From Bacteroidales bacterium (GTDB lineage: Bacteria; Bacteroidota; Bacteroidia; Bacteroidales; UBA932), in contig JAGAIM010000062.1 in the NCBI GenBank assembly GCA_017626555.1, positions 1 through 64,000 of the forward strand: a DNA stretch of 64,000 nucleotides, in the 5' to 3' direction. Below are positions 1 through 9,505 of the stretch, piece after piece. Made by a program: the position numbers and the translations under genes. A model generated the notes under the pieces. It saw nothing but the letters and a program-made list of their open reading frames with translations, had not been told where the DNA came from and did no database searches. The first letter of the stretch is position 1; every line of letters begins with the position of its first letter.

Positions 1-102
1 CTTTGATTTTACCCACTTTCCTTCTTCAGGAATTGGAGCCGGACCGTGGTTAGGTCCCTTCTTTACGCAGCACATCTGCTGCACTTCGTGTGAATAAACC
101 AT
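1..102 (-). CDS. NifU-like iron-sulfur scaffold protein, N-terminal fragment
   Basis: Reading from an ATG at 102 towards the left edge gives 34 uninterrupted codons, and the gene continues outside the window. The short peptide has a paired cysteine followed by KKG, NHGPAPIPEEGKW and a basic end. From memory this matches the start of a NifU-like iron-sulfur cluster scaffold family of Bacteroidota and Clostridia, usually found beside a GGGtGRT-motif protein. The catalytic and cluster-binding core lies outside the window, so the assignment rests on the N-terminal signature alone. A Bacteroides-type -7 box lies 43 bases upstream, which supports this start. Confidence 0.55.
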   Translation of the reverse strand, partial: MVYSHEVQQMCCVKKGPNHGPAPIPEEGKWVKSK

Positions 103-144
103 AATAGTACTATTGTTTTATAAAACGTTGTTTTCAAAATCGCG

Positions 145-152
145 CAAAGATA
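145..152 (-). promoter_or_regulatory. -7 promoter box for the NifU-like gene
   Basis: On the minus strand the bases read TATCTTTG, a perfect match to TAnnTTTG. The box lies between the GH2 stop at 173 and the ATG at 102. No clear -33 TTG is visible at the usual 19-24 base distance. Confidence 0.5.
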
Positions 153-172
153 ACAAAAAAATCAGATACGTA

Positions 173-1990
173 CTACATACTTTCAATCACTTTGCGATTA
201 ATCGCGCTGAGCCTTTCAATATCCAATTTCACCACCTTTCTGTCGTATGTCATAAGACCGTTCACTTCGATCTCGACATCGGTTGTCTGCGTATAGATTG
301 CTCCTGCAAAGCCGTCATCGATGAGATCTATGAGCATATCGGCATATTTTTCATACGTATCAAGCACCTCATCGGCACTCTTGAACTGAACATATCCCCA
401 GTTGCGGTCAGGCTGCCACAGATGTCCCTCCACAGGCCAGCCGATGCCGCCGTATTCGCCAAGTACATTGATATAATCCTTGTCATAAAGATACATCTCA
501 GGATGCGGATAATTATGAAGATCGAGGATATCTCCAGAGCATTTCACGAAATTACCTCCTGATGCATAATTGATAAGACGTGTCGGATCCTGGGCACGGG
601 TAAACTTCACAACCTCCTCAGTATCAAACTGTCCCCAAGCCTCATTGAAAGGTACCCAGGTCACGATGCAAGGGAACACCTTGAATGAGGACATAATCTC
701 GCCCCACTCTTTGTAATAGTTTGCCTTGGCATCATCAGGAACAGGAGTATCGGTTCCATTCTCGTATGTTCTGTTGTCCCAGACGTTCGTGCTATTGTCG
801 GCGATACTAGGCATATCCTGCCATACGAGCATTCCGAGGCGGTCGCAGTGCCAGTACCATCTTGCAGGCTCCACCTTCACGTGCTTGCGTATCATATTGA
901 AGCCCATCTCCTTGGTCTTCTCGATATCGAATGCAAGAGCCTCATCCGAAGGGGCTGTATAAAGTCCGTCAGGCCACCATCCCTGGTCGAGCGGACCGTA
1001 CTGGAAAAGCGGCTCATTATTAAGGAGCATACGCTTGTGTCCGTCCTTGTCAGCCGCGTATGATATCTTCCTCATCGCAGTATATCCCTTCACGGCATCG
1101 ACTGCCGCGCCATCACGCAACACCTTGATTTCCAGATCATAAAGATACGGATCGGAAGGCGACCACAATCTCATTTCCGGAACGGCAAGCGTCACTTCCC
1201 TGCCCTCGGCCTTAGCCACAGGGTCACCATCTGCAAGGAGTACTACCTCAACGACATCCCCATCCTCGACAGCAGCATCCACCGTCACTGCCAATGTGCC
1301 TGCATCTATGTCAGCCACAGCATAATACGAATCAATATGGGCAGCAGGAACAGGCTCCATCCACACTGTCTGCCAGATACCTGTGACTGCAGTGTACCAG
1401 ATTCCCTCCGGCTGAGAAACCTGCTTTCCGCGAGGCTGGAACCATTTGTCGGTACGGTCGGTAACCTTCACTTTAAGGCTATGCTTCTTGCCTTTCGCGA
1501 GCATATCCGTCACATCGAATGAGAAAGGAGCATATCCGCCTGTATGGTCTCCCACAAAAGTATCATCGACATACACTTCAGCCTTCCAGTCAACGGCTCC
1601 GAAGTTGAGCAGCACCCTCTGGCCAGCCCATTCCTCAGGAACAGTGAATTCCCTTTCATACCACAGGGCCTCATTCTCCCCGACCGCACGGCCGACTCCC
1701 GACAAAGCAGATTCAACTGCAAAAGGGACGAGGATATTTCCGTCCATCTTCTCAGGCTCAGCCTCTGCTGGAGTTATGGCGTATTCCCATAAACCATTGA
1801 GGTTCATCCACTCCCCTCTTTCCATCTGAGGACGGGGATATTCCGAAAGGACATCCGAAGGATCGAGGCTCTCTCCCCAGACTGTCATTATGCGGTCTCC
1901 GACCGGAGCCCAGTTTCTTTCACCTGCACCTGAGCAGGAAGTCAACAGAGCCGCAGCAATAATGCCGGCAGCGATTGAATACATCTTCAT
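173..1990 (-). CDS. GH2-family beta-glycosidase lipoprotein
   Basis: This 605-residue protein starts with a signal peptide ending in the lipobox LTSC (Cys19), so it is probably a membrane-anchored lipoprotein. It shows the glycoside hydrolase family 2 order: a jelly-roll sugar-binding domain (about 55-210), an immunoglobulin-like sandwich (about 215-310) and a TIM barrel (about 315-605). The acid/base is Glu450 in WVPFNEAWG and the nucleophile is Glu512 in LGEYGG. It lacks the long C-terminal domains of LacZ-type enzymes. Substrate (beta-galactoside, glucuronide, mannoside or other) cannot be set from sequence. It stands alone, far from the pectin locus at 25-46 kb, so a shared role is unproven. 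A near-consensus -7 box (TAACTTTA on the minus strand, 2018-2011) lies just upstream. Confidence 0.9.
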   Translation of the reverse strand: MKMYSIAAGIIAAALLTSCSGAGERNWAPVGDRIMTVWGESLDPSDVLSEYPRPQMERGEWMNLNGLWEYAITPAEAEPEKMDGNILVPFAVESALSGVGRAVGENEALWYEREFTVPEEWAGQRVLLNFGAVDWKAEVYVDDTFVGDHTGGYAPFSFDVTDMLAKGKKHSLKVKVTDRTDKWFQPRGKQVSQPEGIWYTAVTGIWQTVWMEPVPAAHIDSYYAVADIDAGTLAVTVDAAVEDGDVVEVVLLADGDPVAKAEGREVTLAVPEMRLWSPSDPYLYDLEIKVLRDGAAVDAVKGYTAMRKISYAADKDGHKRMLLNNEPLFQYGPLDQGWWPDGLYTAPSDEALAFDIEKTKEMGFNMIRKHVKVEPARWYWHCDRLGMLVWQDMPSIADNSTNVWDNRTYENGTDTPVPDDAKANYYKEWGEIMSSFKVFPCIVTWVPFNEAWGQFDTEEVVKFTRAQDPTRLINYASGGNFVKCSGDILDLHNYPHPEMYLYDKDYINVLGEYGGIGWPVEGHLWQPDRNWGYVQFKSADEVLDTYEKYADMLIDLIDDGFAGAIYTQTTDVEIEVNGLMTYDRKVVKLDIERLSAINRKVIESM

Positions 1991-2040
1991 AAGCGTGAAT
2001 TTTTGATGTGTAAAGTTAAGTTATTTTTGGAGATAAAGGC

Positions 2041-2048
2041 TATCTTTG
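2041..2048 (+). promoter_or_regulatory. -7 promoter box ahead of the small ORF and the CotH gene
   Basis: TATCTTTG matches TAnnTTTG exactly and lies 20 bases before an ATG at 2068. A TTTG at 2026-2029 is too close to act as a standard -33 box. This promoter could serve the small ORF at 2068, the CotH gene at 2321 and possibly uvrB. Confidence 0.45.
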
Positions 2049-2067
2049 CATAAATAAAAAAGAAAGT

Positions 2068-2304
2068 ATGAGACAGGGCAATGAATCTGGTAATGTCTAT
2101 AGGCTTTCTGAAAAGGCTGCAGGATCCTGTACAGGAGCATTCGAGGCCGTTGGCGAAATCCTGACAGGTGAGCAATTTGACAGTGACAAATTCGTTAAGT
2201 TTTCTAAGTTCAAGACTGTGGATGACTTTAAGAAACACCTGAAATTACAATCACAGAGATTGCTGTGGAAGGTCTTCTTTGCACAAGCGGTATCGAAGAC
2301 CTGA
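2068..2304 (+). CDS. Small hypothetical protein, doubtful
   Basis: The 78-codon frame starts 20 bases after a good -7 box and ends 16 bases before the CotH gene. The product has no signal peptide, membrane segment or motif I recognise. Its C-terminal half is rich in Lys, Phe and Val and looks helical. It may be a real small protein, a leader, the remnant of a decayed gene, or chance coding within a 5' leader. A frame of similar length is open on the opposite strand, which lowers confidence. Confidence 0.25.
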   Translation: MRQGNESGNVYRLSEKAAGSCTGAFEAVGEILTGEQFDSDKFVKFSKFKTVDDFKKHLKLQSQRLLWKVFFAQAVSKT

Positions 2305-2320
2305 ATGAGAAAGGTGGACA

Positions 2321-4549
2321 ATGGTAAAGCGAATCTATATGAAAAATATAGTTCTGATGATATCTGCGGCTATGACTGTATGCATAGCCTGCACAAAACA
2401 GGAAAACCCGGAGAACAATCTGCCAGAGCAGACGAAAGAAGATTTCTATGCATACGTAGAAGGGATCGACGGCACAAAGACTTCATCTGACAGTGATTAC
2501 AGGATAACCTGGTCGGAGAAAGACTGTCTGTCCATATTTGAAGGTAGCACCATTCCGGACAAATACACATTGGCAGATGATGCCGCAGGCACAAAATCCT
2601 GCAGATTTGAATATACCGCCAGCGGATCGGGAGGATTCGGTTCCGGAATGGAATTGGGTCACACCATCGCGTATTATCCATATTCGGAAAATGTATCCTG
2701 CCTGTCGGGCATAGGAAGCGGGACTTATCTTCTGGAAGTATCCTTGCCTGAGACCCAGGTTTATTCGCCAGGCTCTGTGGGGAACAATGCCCTTCCTATG
2801 GCAGCAGTGGCAGAAAAAGAGATCCGCGATCTTATGTTCAACCATATATGCGGAGTACTGAAACTGCAGATCAAGGGAAATACCAGCGTAAAAACGATCA
2901 GGCTCAACGGACACTCTAACGAGCGTCTGTCCGGAGAGGCTTCCGTAACTGTTTATTCCGACGGTTCGATGCCATCATTGGAAATGAAGGAGGAGGCATC
3001 GCAATATGTCACCCTCGATTGTGGCGAAGGAGTGGAACTGAACACATCTGAAGCGACAGACTTCCTGATTGTCGTTCCTCCTGTAGGTTTCAAGAGCGGT
3101 TTCACAATAACCATAACCGATACCAAAGGTAACTCATTGGAATTCAATACATACGAAAAGAATCCGATAGGAAGGGCCGAGGTGCTCAAAATGCCTGCGA
3201 TAACCTTCGAAAACGGTGCATCGCCAGACGTTGTTCCGCCTATTTCCGATCCTGGAATTGCGTATATGTGGGATGAAAGTGTGATTCCGGAGATCACTAT
3301 ATCCATCACTGAGGAGGAATGGAACAATCTTCTGTTCAGATATGATGAATTCTCTCATAATGTGGACTATTTCCACGCTGATTTCACATATAAGAAAGGG
3401 TCGGAGGTGACTCAGATTTTCGACGGAGGCCTGAGACTCAGAGGTAACACTTCACGCAGAAGGCCTGAGGGCAATTATGGTGAGCCTCACAACAGCAGCA
3501 ATCCGGACTGGCATCACTGCCATTTCGGTATCAATTTCCGCAAATTCCATAAAGACAGCGACCATACGATAAACGGAATCAGGAAGGTGAACCTGAAATG
3601 GTTCAAGGACGACCCGAACTATGTACGCGAACTTTATTGCTATGATCTGTTCCGCAGATATGGTATATGGACTGCTGCATTCGATGTATATTGCAGGTTA
3701 TGGCTGAAGGTTGGAGATGAAGATCCGGCATATCTGGGTGTTTTTGAGATGATTGAGCCTATCGATGATGAATTCATAGAAAGAAGACTCCCTAATATGT
3801 TTGAGAATCATAAGGGCAATCTGTGGAAATGCGGAGGCGGAGATGCTGACTTGAACGGATTGGACGGAAGTTGGTCAATCGATCTTGACAATGGCATCAA
3901 CTACACATACGAATACAAGGGGGATGAGGAAGATTATGCCGGCGCCAAGGCTCAACTCGAGGATTTCATTCTGAAACTTCAGGGCAAGGGAGAAGAAAGT
4001 TTCTATAAATGGATAAAAGAAGTCTGTGATGTAGAGTTCCTGCTTAAGACATACGCGGTCAATGTTGTCGTCGGTATGTGTGACGATTATTGGAACAACG
4101 GCAACAATTTCTACATCTACTTCAACACCAGCGACAAATTCGAATACAAATTTTTCCTGATTCCATACGACTACGATAACACTCTCGGAACGAGTTGGAA
4201 CATAGGCAAGATGAATGACCCGGGACGACAGGATCCGTACGATTGGGGCGACAGAGGACTTCTTATGGAACGACTTATGAAGTTCGATGAGTTCAGACAG
4301 ATATACAAGGAGGCTCTGCAGGAACTGGTTACCGAGGAAAACGGACTTTTCCACGTCGATGCCAGCATTGCGCGAATCCAGGCTTGGCAGAATAAGATAA
4401 AAGATTATGTAAGCAACGATACCGGGGAGGATATGTACATCTATGACGATGCTGCTTCCTGGGGTGACCTTCAGGGCTATCTGCTTATGACTAAAGGATA
4501 TAACAACTTCTTCCAGGTCAAGACAGAGACTGTCAACAATATGGAATAA
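2321..4549 (+). CDS. CotH-kinase family lipoprotein with fimbrillin-like N-terminus
   Basis: The protein has 742 residues and a signal peptide with Cys24 in CIAC, implying a lipid-anchored, probably surface or periplasmic, protein. An alternative start is the ATG at 2339. Residues about 40-300 resemble the fimbrillin/Mfa-like sandwich of Bacteroidota (ITWSEKDCLSIF, HTIAYYPYS). Residues about 310-735 form a CotH-like kinase domain: LRLRGNTSRRRP near 370, YLGVFEMIEPID, and the acidic PYDYDNTLG near 615 that corresponds to the metal-binding region of CotH. CotH of Bacillus spores is a secreted-protein kinase; what this bacterial lipoprotein modifies is unknown. It is followed after 20 bases by uvrB, with no obvious functional link. 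Confidence 0.8.
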   Translation: MVKRIYMKNIVLMISAAMTVCIACTKQENPENNLPEQTKEDFYAYVEGIDGTKTSSDSDYRITWSEKDCLSIFEGSTIPDKYTLADDAAGTKSCRFEYTASGSGGFGSGMELGHTIAYYPYSENVSCLSGIGSGTYLLEVSLPETQVYSPGSVGNNALPMAAVAEKEIRDLMFNHICGVLKLQIKGNTSVKTIRLNGHSNERLSGEASVTVYSDGSMPSLEMKEEASQYVTLDCGEGVELNTSEATDFLIVVPPVGFKSGFTITITDTKGNSLEFNTYEKNPIGRAEVLKMPAITFENGASPDVVPPISDPGIAYMWDESVIPEITISITEEEWNNLLFRYDEFSHNVDYFHADFTYKKGSEVTQIFDGGLRLRGNTSRRRPEGNYGEPHNSSNPDWHHCHFGINFRKFHKDSDHTINGIRKVNLKWFKDDPNYVRELYCYDLFRRYGIWTAAFDVYCRLWLKVGDEDPAYLGVFEMIEPIDDEFIERRLPNMFENHKGNLWKCGGGDADLNGLDGSWSIDLDNGINYTYEYKGDEEDYAGAKAQLEDFILKLQGKGEESFYKWIKEVCDVEFLLKTYAVNVVVGMCDDYWNNGNNFYIYFNTSDKFEYKFFLIPYDYDNTLGTSWNIGKMNDPGRQDPYDWGDRGLLMERLMKFDEFRQIYKEALQELVTEENGLFHVDASIARIQAWQNKIKDYVSNDTGEDMYIYDDAASWGDLQGYLLMTKGYNNFFQVKTETVNNME

Positions 4550-4569
4550 GAGGACATAGACGATAATAT

Positions 4570-6804
4570 ATGGCAAGATTCAAGATAGACTCACAATATC
4601 AGCCGTCGGGAGATCAGCCAACGGCCATCAAGGGTATCTGCGATGCTCTGAATGATGGTGTGGATGCCGTGACCCTGCTTGGTGTGACCGGTTCTGGCAA
4701 GACTTTCACTATGGCGAATGTCATAGAAAGGTTGCAGCGGCCGGCATTGATTCTGAGCCACAACAAGACACTTGCCGCACAGTTGTATGGCGAATTCAAG
4801 TCGTTCTTCCCGAATAATGCAGTAGAATATTTCGTTTCTTATTACGACTATTATCAGCCGGAGGCCTATCTGCCTGTCACTGACACATATATAGAAAAGG
4901 ATCTGAGCATAAACGACGAGATCGAGAAACTCCGTCTGAGTGCCGCTTCTGCTCTTCTTTCGGGCAGACGTGATGTCATAGTCATTTCAAGCGTATCCTG
5001 TCTGTACGGCATCGGCAATCCGGCCGATTTCCACGCACAGACAGTCACGGTCAAACGTGGCGAACAGCGCAGTATGACACGACTTCTGTATCAGTTGGTG
5101 GATGCATTGTATTCGCGTACGGAGGTGGAGTTCAAGAGGGGTACATTCAGGGTAAGAGGCGACACCGTGGATGTTTGCATAGGCTATGGCGAGAATGCCG
5201 TACGTATCGAGTTCTTCGGCGACGAGGTGGATCAGATCTCGATCATAGATCCTATTTCCGGGGCATATATCGATTCTCTCGATGAGATTTCCATCTATCC
5301 GGCCGGAAATTTCGTCACGACAAAGGAACGGAGCATAAAGGCTATCAGCCAGATACAGGATGATATGATGGCACAGTGCGAATATTTCAACGAGATAGGC
5401 AAGCATCTGGAAGCCAAGAGGTTGAAGCAACGAGTGGAGTATGACCTCGAATTCATAAAGGAGATGGGATATTGTCCTGGCATAGAGAATTATTCCAGAT
5501 ATTTCGACGGTAGAAGCGAGGGAATGCGTCCGTTCTGTCTGATCGACTATTTCCCTAAGGATTTCATTACCTTCATAGACGAGAGTCACGTGACCTTGCC
5601 TCAGATCAGGGCTATGTACGGAGGTGACCATTCCCGCAAGTCGGTGCTGGTGGAATATGGATTCAGACTCCCTGCCGCGGCCGATAACAGGCCTCTGAAA
5701 TTCGATGAGTTCGAGTCTATTACCGGTCAGAAGGTATTTGTCAGTGCGACACCTGCAGATTACGAACTTCAGAAATCAGAAGGACTCGTGGTTGAACAGG
5801 TTGTACGTCCTACAGGTCTTCTGGATCCTCCGATCGAGGTACGTCCGACAGAGAATCAGGTGGATGACCTTCTGGAAGAGATAAGAGTGAGGGCGGAACT
5901 GGATGAAAGGGTTCTTGTCACCACCCTTACCAAGAGGATGGCGGAGGAACTGGAGAAATATTTCACCCGAGTTGGAGTCAGATGCCGATACATACATTCC
6001 GATGTCGATACGATGGAGAGGGTGGAGATCATCGAGGATTTCAAGAACGGGCTGTTCGATGTGCTGGTGGGTGTGAACCTTCTGCGAGAGGGTCTGGATA
6101 TTCCTACCGTTTCGCTTGTGGCGATACTTGATGCAGACAAGGAAGGGTTCCTCAGAAGCGGACGTGCCCTGACACAGACAGCCGGACGAGCGGCAAGAAA
6201 TGTAAATGGTCTTGTGATAATGTATGCCGACACCATCACCGATTCGATGCAGCAGACGATCTATGAGACAGACAGGCGCCGAGCCAAACAGATGGAATAC
6301 AACAAGTTGCACGGCATAACGCCGACACAGGTGACGGTGAAGAAGAATGTTCTTCTCGATGAGGCAGGAACAGACACCGGAGGAAGTACATACGGAAGGC
6401 AGGCCTGGGCTGGAGTACAGAATGACCTCGGGGGCAAGACCAGGAATCCTCGTCTGGCAAACACCGTCACGGGCAAGGTCAGCGCAGCGAATTCGTATGA
6501 CGATCCGACCTATATTCCTGACCCTACCGATCTCGGACGCGGATCCGTCAGTGTCGGACTCGGCCACGACTCCAAGAGAGGAAGCAATTCGGCATACGTT
6601 GACGGATATCTTCAGGCCGATCTGGCAGCAGTGCTTCAGGATCCTGTCATCCGCTCTATGAGCCGTCCACAGGTGGAGAAGGCTCTTGATCAGGCAAAAA
6701 AGAATATGCAGAAGGCAGCAGCCGATCTGGACTTTATGGCAGCGGCCAAATACCGCGACGAAATGTGGGCGCTGCAGCAGTATCTTAAAGTATGGAGAGA
6801 TTAA
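4570..6804 (+). CDS. uvrB: Excinuclease ABC subunit B
   Basis: UvrB is the DNA-damage verification helicase of nucleotide excision repair. It is loaded by UvrA and recruits UvrC. The 744-residue product shows Walker A GVTGSGKT (38-45), the beta-hairpin region with [12 protein letters not shown] (about 95-106), the Walker B type FIDESH, the helicase motif [15 protein letters not shown], and motif [13 protein letters not shown]-terminal UVR domain (about 697-744) should contact UvrC. The linker between the helicase core (ending near 590) and the UVR domain is about 105 residues, rich in Gly, Asp, Ser and Thr, making the protein longer than the roughly 670 residues usual for UvrB. The start overlaps nothing and gives the expected N-terminus. 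Confidence 0.97.
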   Translation: MARFKIDSQYQPSGDQPTAIKGICDALNDGVDAVTLLGVTGSGKTFTMANVIERLQRPALILSHNKTLAAQLYGEFKSFFPNNAVEYFVSYYDYYQPEAYLPVTDTYIEKDLSINDEIEKLRLSAASALLSGRRDVIVISSVSCLYGIGNPADFHAQTVTVKRGEQRSMTRLLYQLVDALYSRTEVEFKRGTFRVRGDTVDVCIGYGENAVRIEFFGDEVDQISIIDPISGAYIDSLDEISIYPAGNFVTTKERSIKAISQIQDDMMAQCEYFNEIGKHLEAKRLKQRVEYDLEFIKEMGYCPGIENYSRYFDGRSEGMRPFCLIDYFPKDFITFIDESHVTLPQIRAMYGGDHSRKSVLVEYGFRLPAAADNRPLKFDEFESITGQKVFVSATPADYELQKSEGLVVEQVVRPTGLLDPPIEVRPTENQVDDLLEEIRVRAELDERVLVTTLTKRMAEELEKYFTRVGVRCRYIHSDVDTMERVEIIEDFKNGLFDVLVGVNLLREGLDIPTVSLVAILDADKEGFLRSGRALTQTAGRAARNVNGLVIMYADTITDSMQQTIYETDRRRAKQMEYNKLHGITPTQVTVKKNVLLDEAGTDTGGSTYGRQAWAGVQNDLGGKTRNPRLANTVTGKVSAANSYDDPTYIPDPTDLGRGSVSVGLGHDSKRGSNSAYVDGYLQADLAAVLQDPVIRSMSRPQVEKALDQAKKNMQKAAADLDFMAAAKYRDEMWALQQYLKVWRD

Positions 6805-6806
6805 AT

Positions 6807-8972
6807 ATGGACAGAATATACGCTTTATATCCACGATTTGATGAGCAAGGGCTGGAAATGATACGTTCAGCATACGGAATAGCATCAGTAGCCCTTAAAG
6901 ACCATAAAAGGAGCAACGGACATCCGTTCATCGAGCATCCGGATGCTGTTGCCAAAATAGCATACGAGGAGATCGGTCTTCCTGCAGAATGCATCGCTGC
7001 CATCTACCTCCACGAAGCGACAAGATTCTTTCCCGAGACTGATATCGTTTCTGGAAAGTTCGGTAAAGACGTTTATACGATTGTCGATGGACTGAACAAG
7101 ATTTCGACAATCAATCCGAAGGACACGCGTCTTGAGGCCGAGAATTATAAGAAACTCATTGTCTCGTATTCCAGAGATCCACGCGTCACTGTGCTTAAGA
7201 TTGCTGACCGTCTGGAGGTTATGCGCTCTCTCGATATGTTCCCTAAACTTTCCCGCGAAAGGAAAGTGCTGGAGACTATGATGCTGTACATCCCTCTCGC
7301 GCATCAGTTGGGGCTGTACAATATAAAGAGCGAGATGGAGGATATCTATTTCCGCCACGCCGATCCCGAGCAGTACAGAGCCATAACCAACAAACTCAAG
7401 AGCACGGAAAGAGACAGACAGAAACTTATGACCCAGTTCATAGAGCCTCTCAAGCAGAAACTTTCCGACGAAGGGATACAATACAAACTGAAAGTCCGCA
7501 CAAAGACCGCACTGTCAATCTATAAGAAGATGCAGAAGCAGAAGGTGCCTTTCGAGGGAGTATTTGACGTGTTTGCCATACGCTTCATCATTGATTGTGA
7601 GGAAGATAGGGCAACAGAACACGCTCTGTGCTGGAAGGTATTCTCATACGTGACAGAGGAGTACGAATCCGATACCAAGCGTTTGCGCGACTGGATATCG
7701 AATCCGAAACCGAATGGCTATGAGTCACTGCACATAACTGTAAAGAATAAGGAAGGCAGTTTCCTGGAGGTCCAGATAAGGACGAAGAGGATGGACGATA
7801 TGGCTGAAAGCGGTCTTGCCTCCCATTGGTCATACAAGGGAATACGACACGAGGCCACTCTGGACAAATGGCTGACAGCCGTGCGACGTGCTTTGGAAAA
7901 TCCTCTCGGCTCTGAAGGAGATCCGATGGCTGCATATTATGAGGACGAACTGATGGCTATGCCTACAAAGGAAGTTTTCGTCTTCACTCCATCCGGCGAA
8001 CTTCGCAAATTGCCGGAAGGTGCAACGGTACTTGATTTTGCTTTCGACATCCACACCAATCTCGGAGTAAAGTGCACAGGTGGCAAGGTGAACGGCAAGG
8101 CGGTGAGAATCAATGAGAAACTCAAGACAGGAGATGTTGTCGAGATTATGTCCGGAAAGAATCAGAAGCCTTCTCAGGACTGGCTCAACATCGTCGTGAG
8201 CACCAAGGCACGAAACAAGATACGTCAGAAACTTAGCGAGGCTGAGTTCAAGAAGGCTGCTGACGGAAAAGAACTTCTGGGCCGCCGTCTGAAGAACTGG
8301 AAGATGGAGATTGATGACGAGACTATGGCCACGATAATGAAAAGGCTGCCGTACAAGACATTGAATGCTTTTTACGCAGCCATCGGAGAAGGTGAACTCG
8401 ATGTCGTGGATGTGAAGAATATGGTCAATGATGTCAGAAATGCCGATTCTTCTGCCACAGCACCGGAGACTGACAAGAAGCAGGGTACAGTGCTGAAGGA
8501 AAAAGGAGGCAGCAATGACGACATCCTCGTAATAGATGCAAAGAACGTGAAAGGCATCGACTACAGGATGGCAAAATGCTGTAATCCTGTGTTCGGTGAT
8601 GATGTATTCGGCTTCGTGACCAGAACTGAAGGGATCAAGATACACCGTATGTCCTGTCCGAATGCAGGAAGACTTATGGATATGTACCCATACAGGATTC
8701 AGAAGGTGAAATGGAGCGACAATCCGAGCACAGGCAATTTCCAGACCGGTCTCCGCGTAACGACCGCTCTGGAGCCATCGGTAATTAACGAGATAATGGA
8801 TATCGTGAATTCGTTCAGGGCTTCGATCAGAATGTTCAATGTCACTGAAAATGAGCGTCAGGGCACATACGAGATCACTATGAAGATTGCGGTTCCGAGC
8901 AATCTGGAACTGGACAAGGTCACATCTCAGATCCGTAATTTAAGAAATGTAATCAGAATTTCCAGAATGTAA
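6807..8972 (+). CDS. RelA/SpoT (p)ppGpp synthetase with degenerate hydrolase domain
   Basis: This long RSH protein (721 residues) has an N-terminal HD domain, a synthetase domain (about 230-340), a TGS domain (about 390-455), a Cys-containing region (CCNP near 590) and a C-terminal ACT domain. The synthetase site looks intact: FDVFAIRFI with its Asp, NGYESLH with its Tyr, and EVQIRT with its Glu. The hydrolase motif HDxxED reads HEATRF (His69-Glu70, Arg73-Phe74), so three metal or catalytic positions are changed, although ADRLEVMRSL is kept. I infer a synthetase-only, RelA-like enzyme. An upstream in-frame ATG at 6792 overlaps uvrB; 6807 is preferred because it follows the uvrB stop. The next gene starts 11 bases later. 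Confidence 0.93.
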   Translation: MDRIYALYPRFDEQGLEMIRSAYGIASVALKDHKRSNGHPFIEHPDAVAKIAYEEIGLPAECIAAIYLHEATRFFPETDIVSGKFGKDVYTIVDGLNKISTINPKDTRLEAENYKKLIVSYSRDPRVTVLKIADRLEVMRSLDMFPKLSRERKVLETMMLYIPLAHQLGLYNIKSEMEDIYFRHADPEQYRAITNKLKSTERDRQKLMTQFIEPLKQKLSDEGIQYKLKVRTKTALSIYKKMQKQKVPFEGVFDVFAIRFIIDCEEDRATEHALCWKVFSYVTEEYESDTKRLRDWISNPKPNGYESLHITVKNKEGSFLEVQIRTKRMDDMAESGLASHWSYKGIRHEATLDKWLTAVRRALENPLGSEGDPMAAYYEDELMAMPTKEVFVFTPSGELRKLPEGATVLDFAFDIHTNLGVKCTGGKVNGKAVRINEKLKTGDVVEIMSGKNQKPSQDWLNIVVSTKARNKIRQKLSEAEFKKAADGKELLGRRLKNWKMEIDDETMATIMKRLPYKTLNAFYAAIGEGELDVVDVKNMVNDVRNADSSATAPETDKKQGTVLKEKGGSNDDILVIDAKNVKGIDYRMAKCCNPVFGDDVFGFVTRTEGIKIHRMSCPNAGRLMDMYPYRIQKVKWSDNPSTGNFQTGLRVTTALEPSVINEIMDIVNSFRASIRMFNVTENERQGTYEITMKIAVPSNLELDKVTSQIRNLRNVIRISRM

Positions 8973-8983
8973 ATCCAACTGCT

Positions 8984-9475
8984 ATGAATATAAATATTGA
9001 AGAGAGAGTGGCTAGGGCCAAGAGGCTGTTCAAGGAAGAGGGCTACAATTGCTGTCAGGCCGTTGTGCTGGCGTATAATGATATATTTGGGATTGATGAT
9101 CAGACTGCTGCGGCATTGTCTTCCGGATTCGGAGGAGGAATGGGGCGTATGAGGGAGGTGTGCGGAAGCGTGAGCGGTATGGTGATGCTTGCAGGACTGA
9201 TTGCTCCCGCTGCTGATCCTTCCATAAAGGTCGATCGCACTCGCAACTATGCTCTTGTACAGGATATGGCAGGAAAATTCAGGGAAATGAACGGTTCCAT
9301 CGTATGCAAGGAACTCCTTGGTCTGGTTCCGATGGGCAGCGGTCGGACCGTGGCAAAGGAAGGTCCTGAACCTTCTGACAGGACTGCAGACTATTATAAG
9401 AAACGTCCTTGTGAGGAACTTGTCGGGATTTCTGCCAGAATTGTAGGAGAAAAAATTGCAGAAATGGACAAATAA
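8984..9475 (+). CDS. C_GCAxxG_C_C family protein
   Basis: This 163-residue protein carries the family signature: YNCCQAV near residue 24, a glycine-rich GFGGGMGRMREVCGSVSG (about 46-63), and later cysteines in SIVCKEL and RPCEELV. The family is thought to be redox-active or metal-binding because of its spaced cysteines; no enzymatic role is established. No signal peptide is visible, so it is probably cytoplasmic. It follows the Rel gene by 11 bases and probably shares its transcript, while ppa has its own promoter starting within the 3' end of this gene. Confidence 0.85.
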   Translation: MNINIEERVARAKRLFKEEGYNCCQAVVLAYNDIFGIDDQTAAALSSGFGGGMGRMREVCGSVSGMVMLAGLIAPAADPSIKVDRTRNYALVQDMAGKFREMNGSIVCKELLGLVPMGSGRTVAKEGPEPSDRTADYYKKRPCEELVGISARIVGEKIAEMDK

Positions 9476-9486
9476 AGATAAATTTG
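9456..9486 (+). promoter_or_regulatory. Promoter of ppa
   Basis: TTG at 9456-9458 and TAAATTTG at 9479-9486 are separated by 20 bases, matching the Bacteroides -33/-7 architecture. Transcription should start near 9493, giving a leader of about a dozen bases before the ATG at 9506. The -33 box lies inside the previous gene. Confidence 0.65.
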
Positions 9487-9505
9487 TACGTTTAAAACTT
9501 TTCAG

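Noticed and set aside
5776-6885. Long minus-strand open frame of 369 codons inside uvrB
   Set aside because: The plus strand encodes an unmistakable UvrB here. The opposite frame has no family signal and its length reflects codon bias of uvrB.
7830-8645. Minus-strand open frame of 271 codons inside the Rel gene
   Set aside because: Shadow of the Rel synthetase/TGS coding region, with no recognisable motif.
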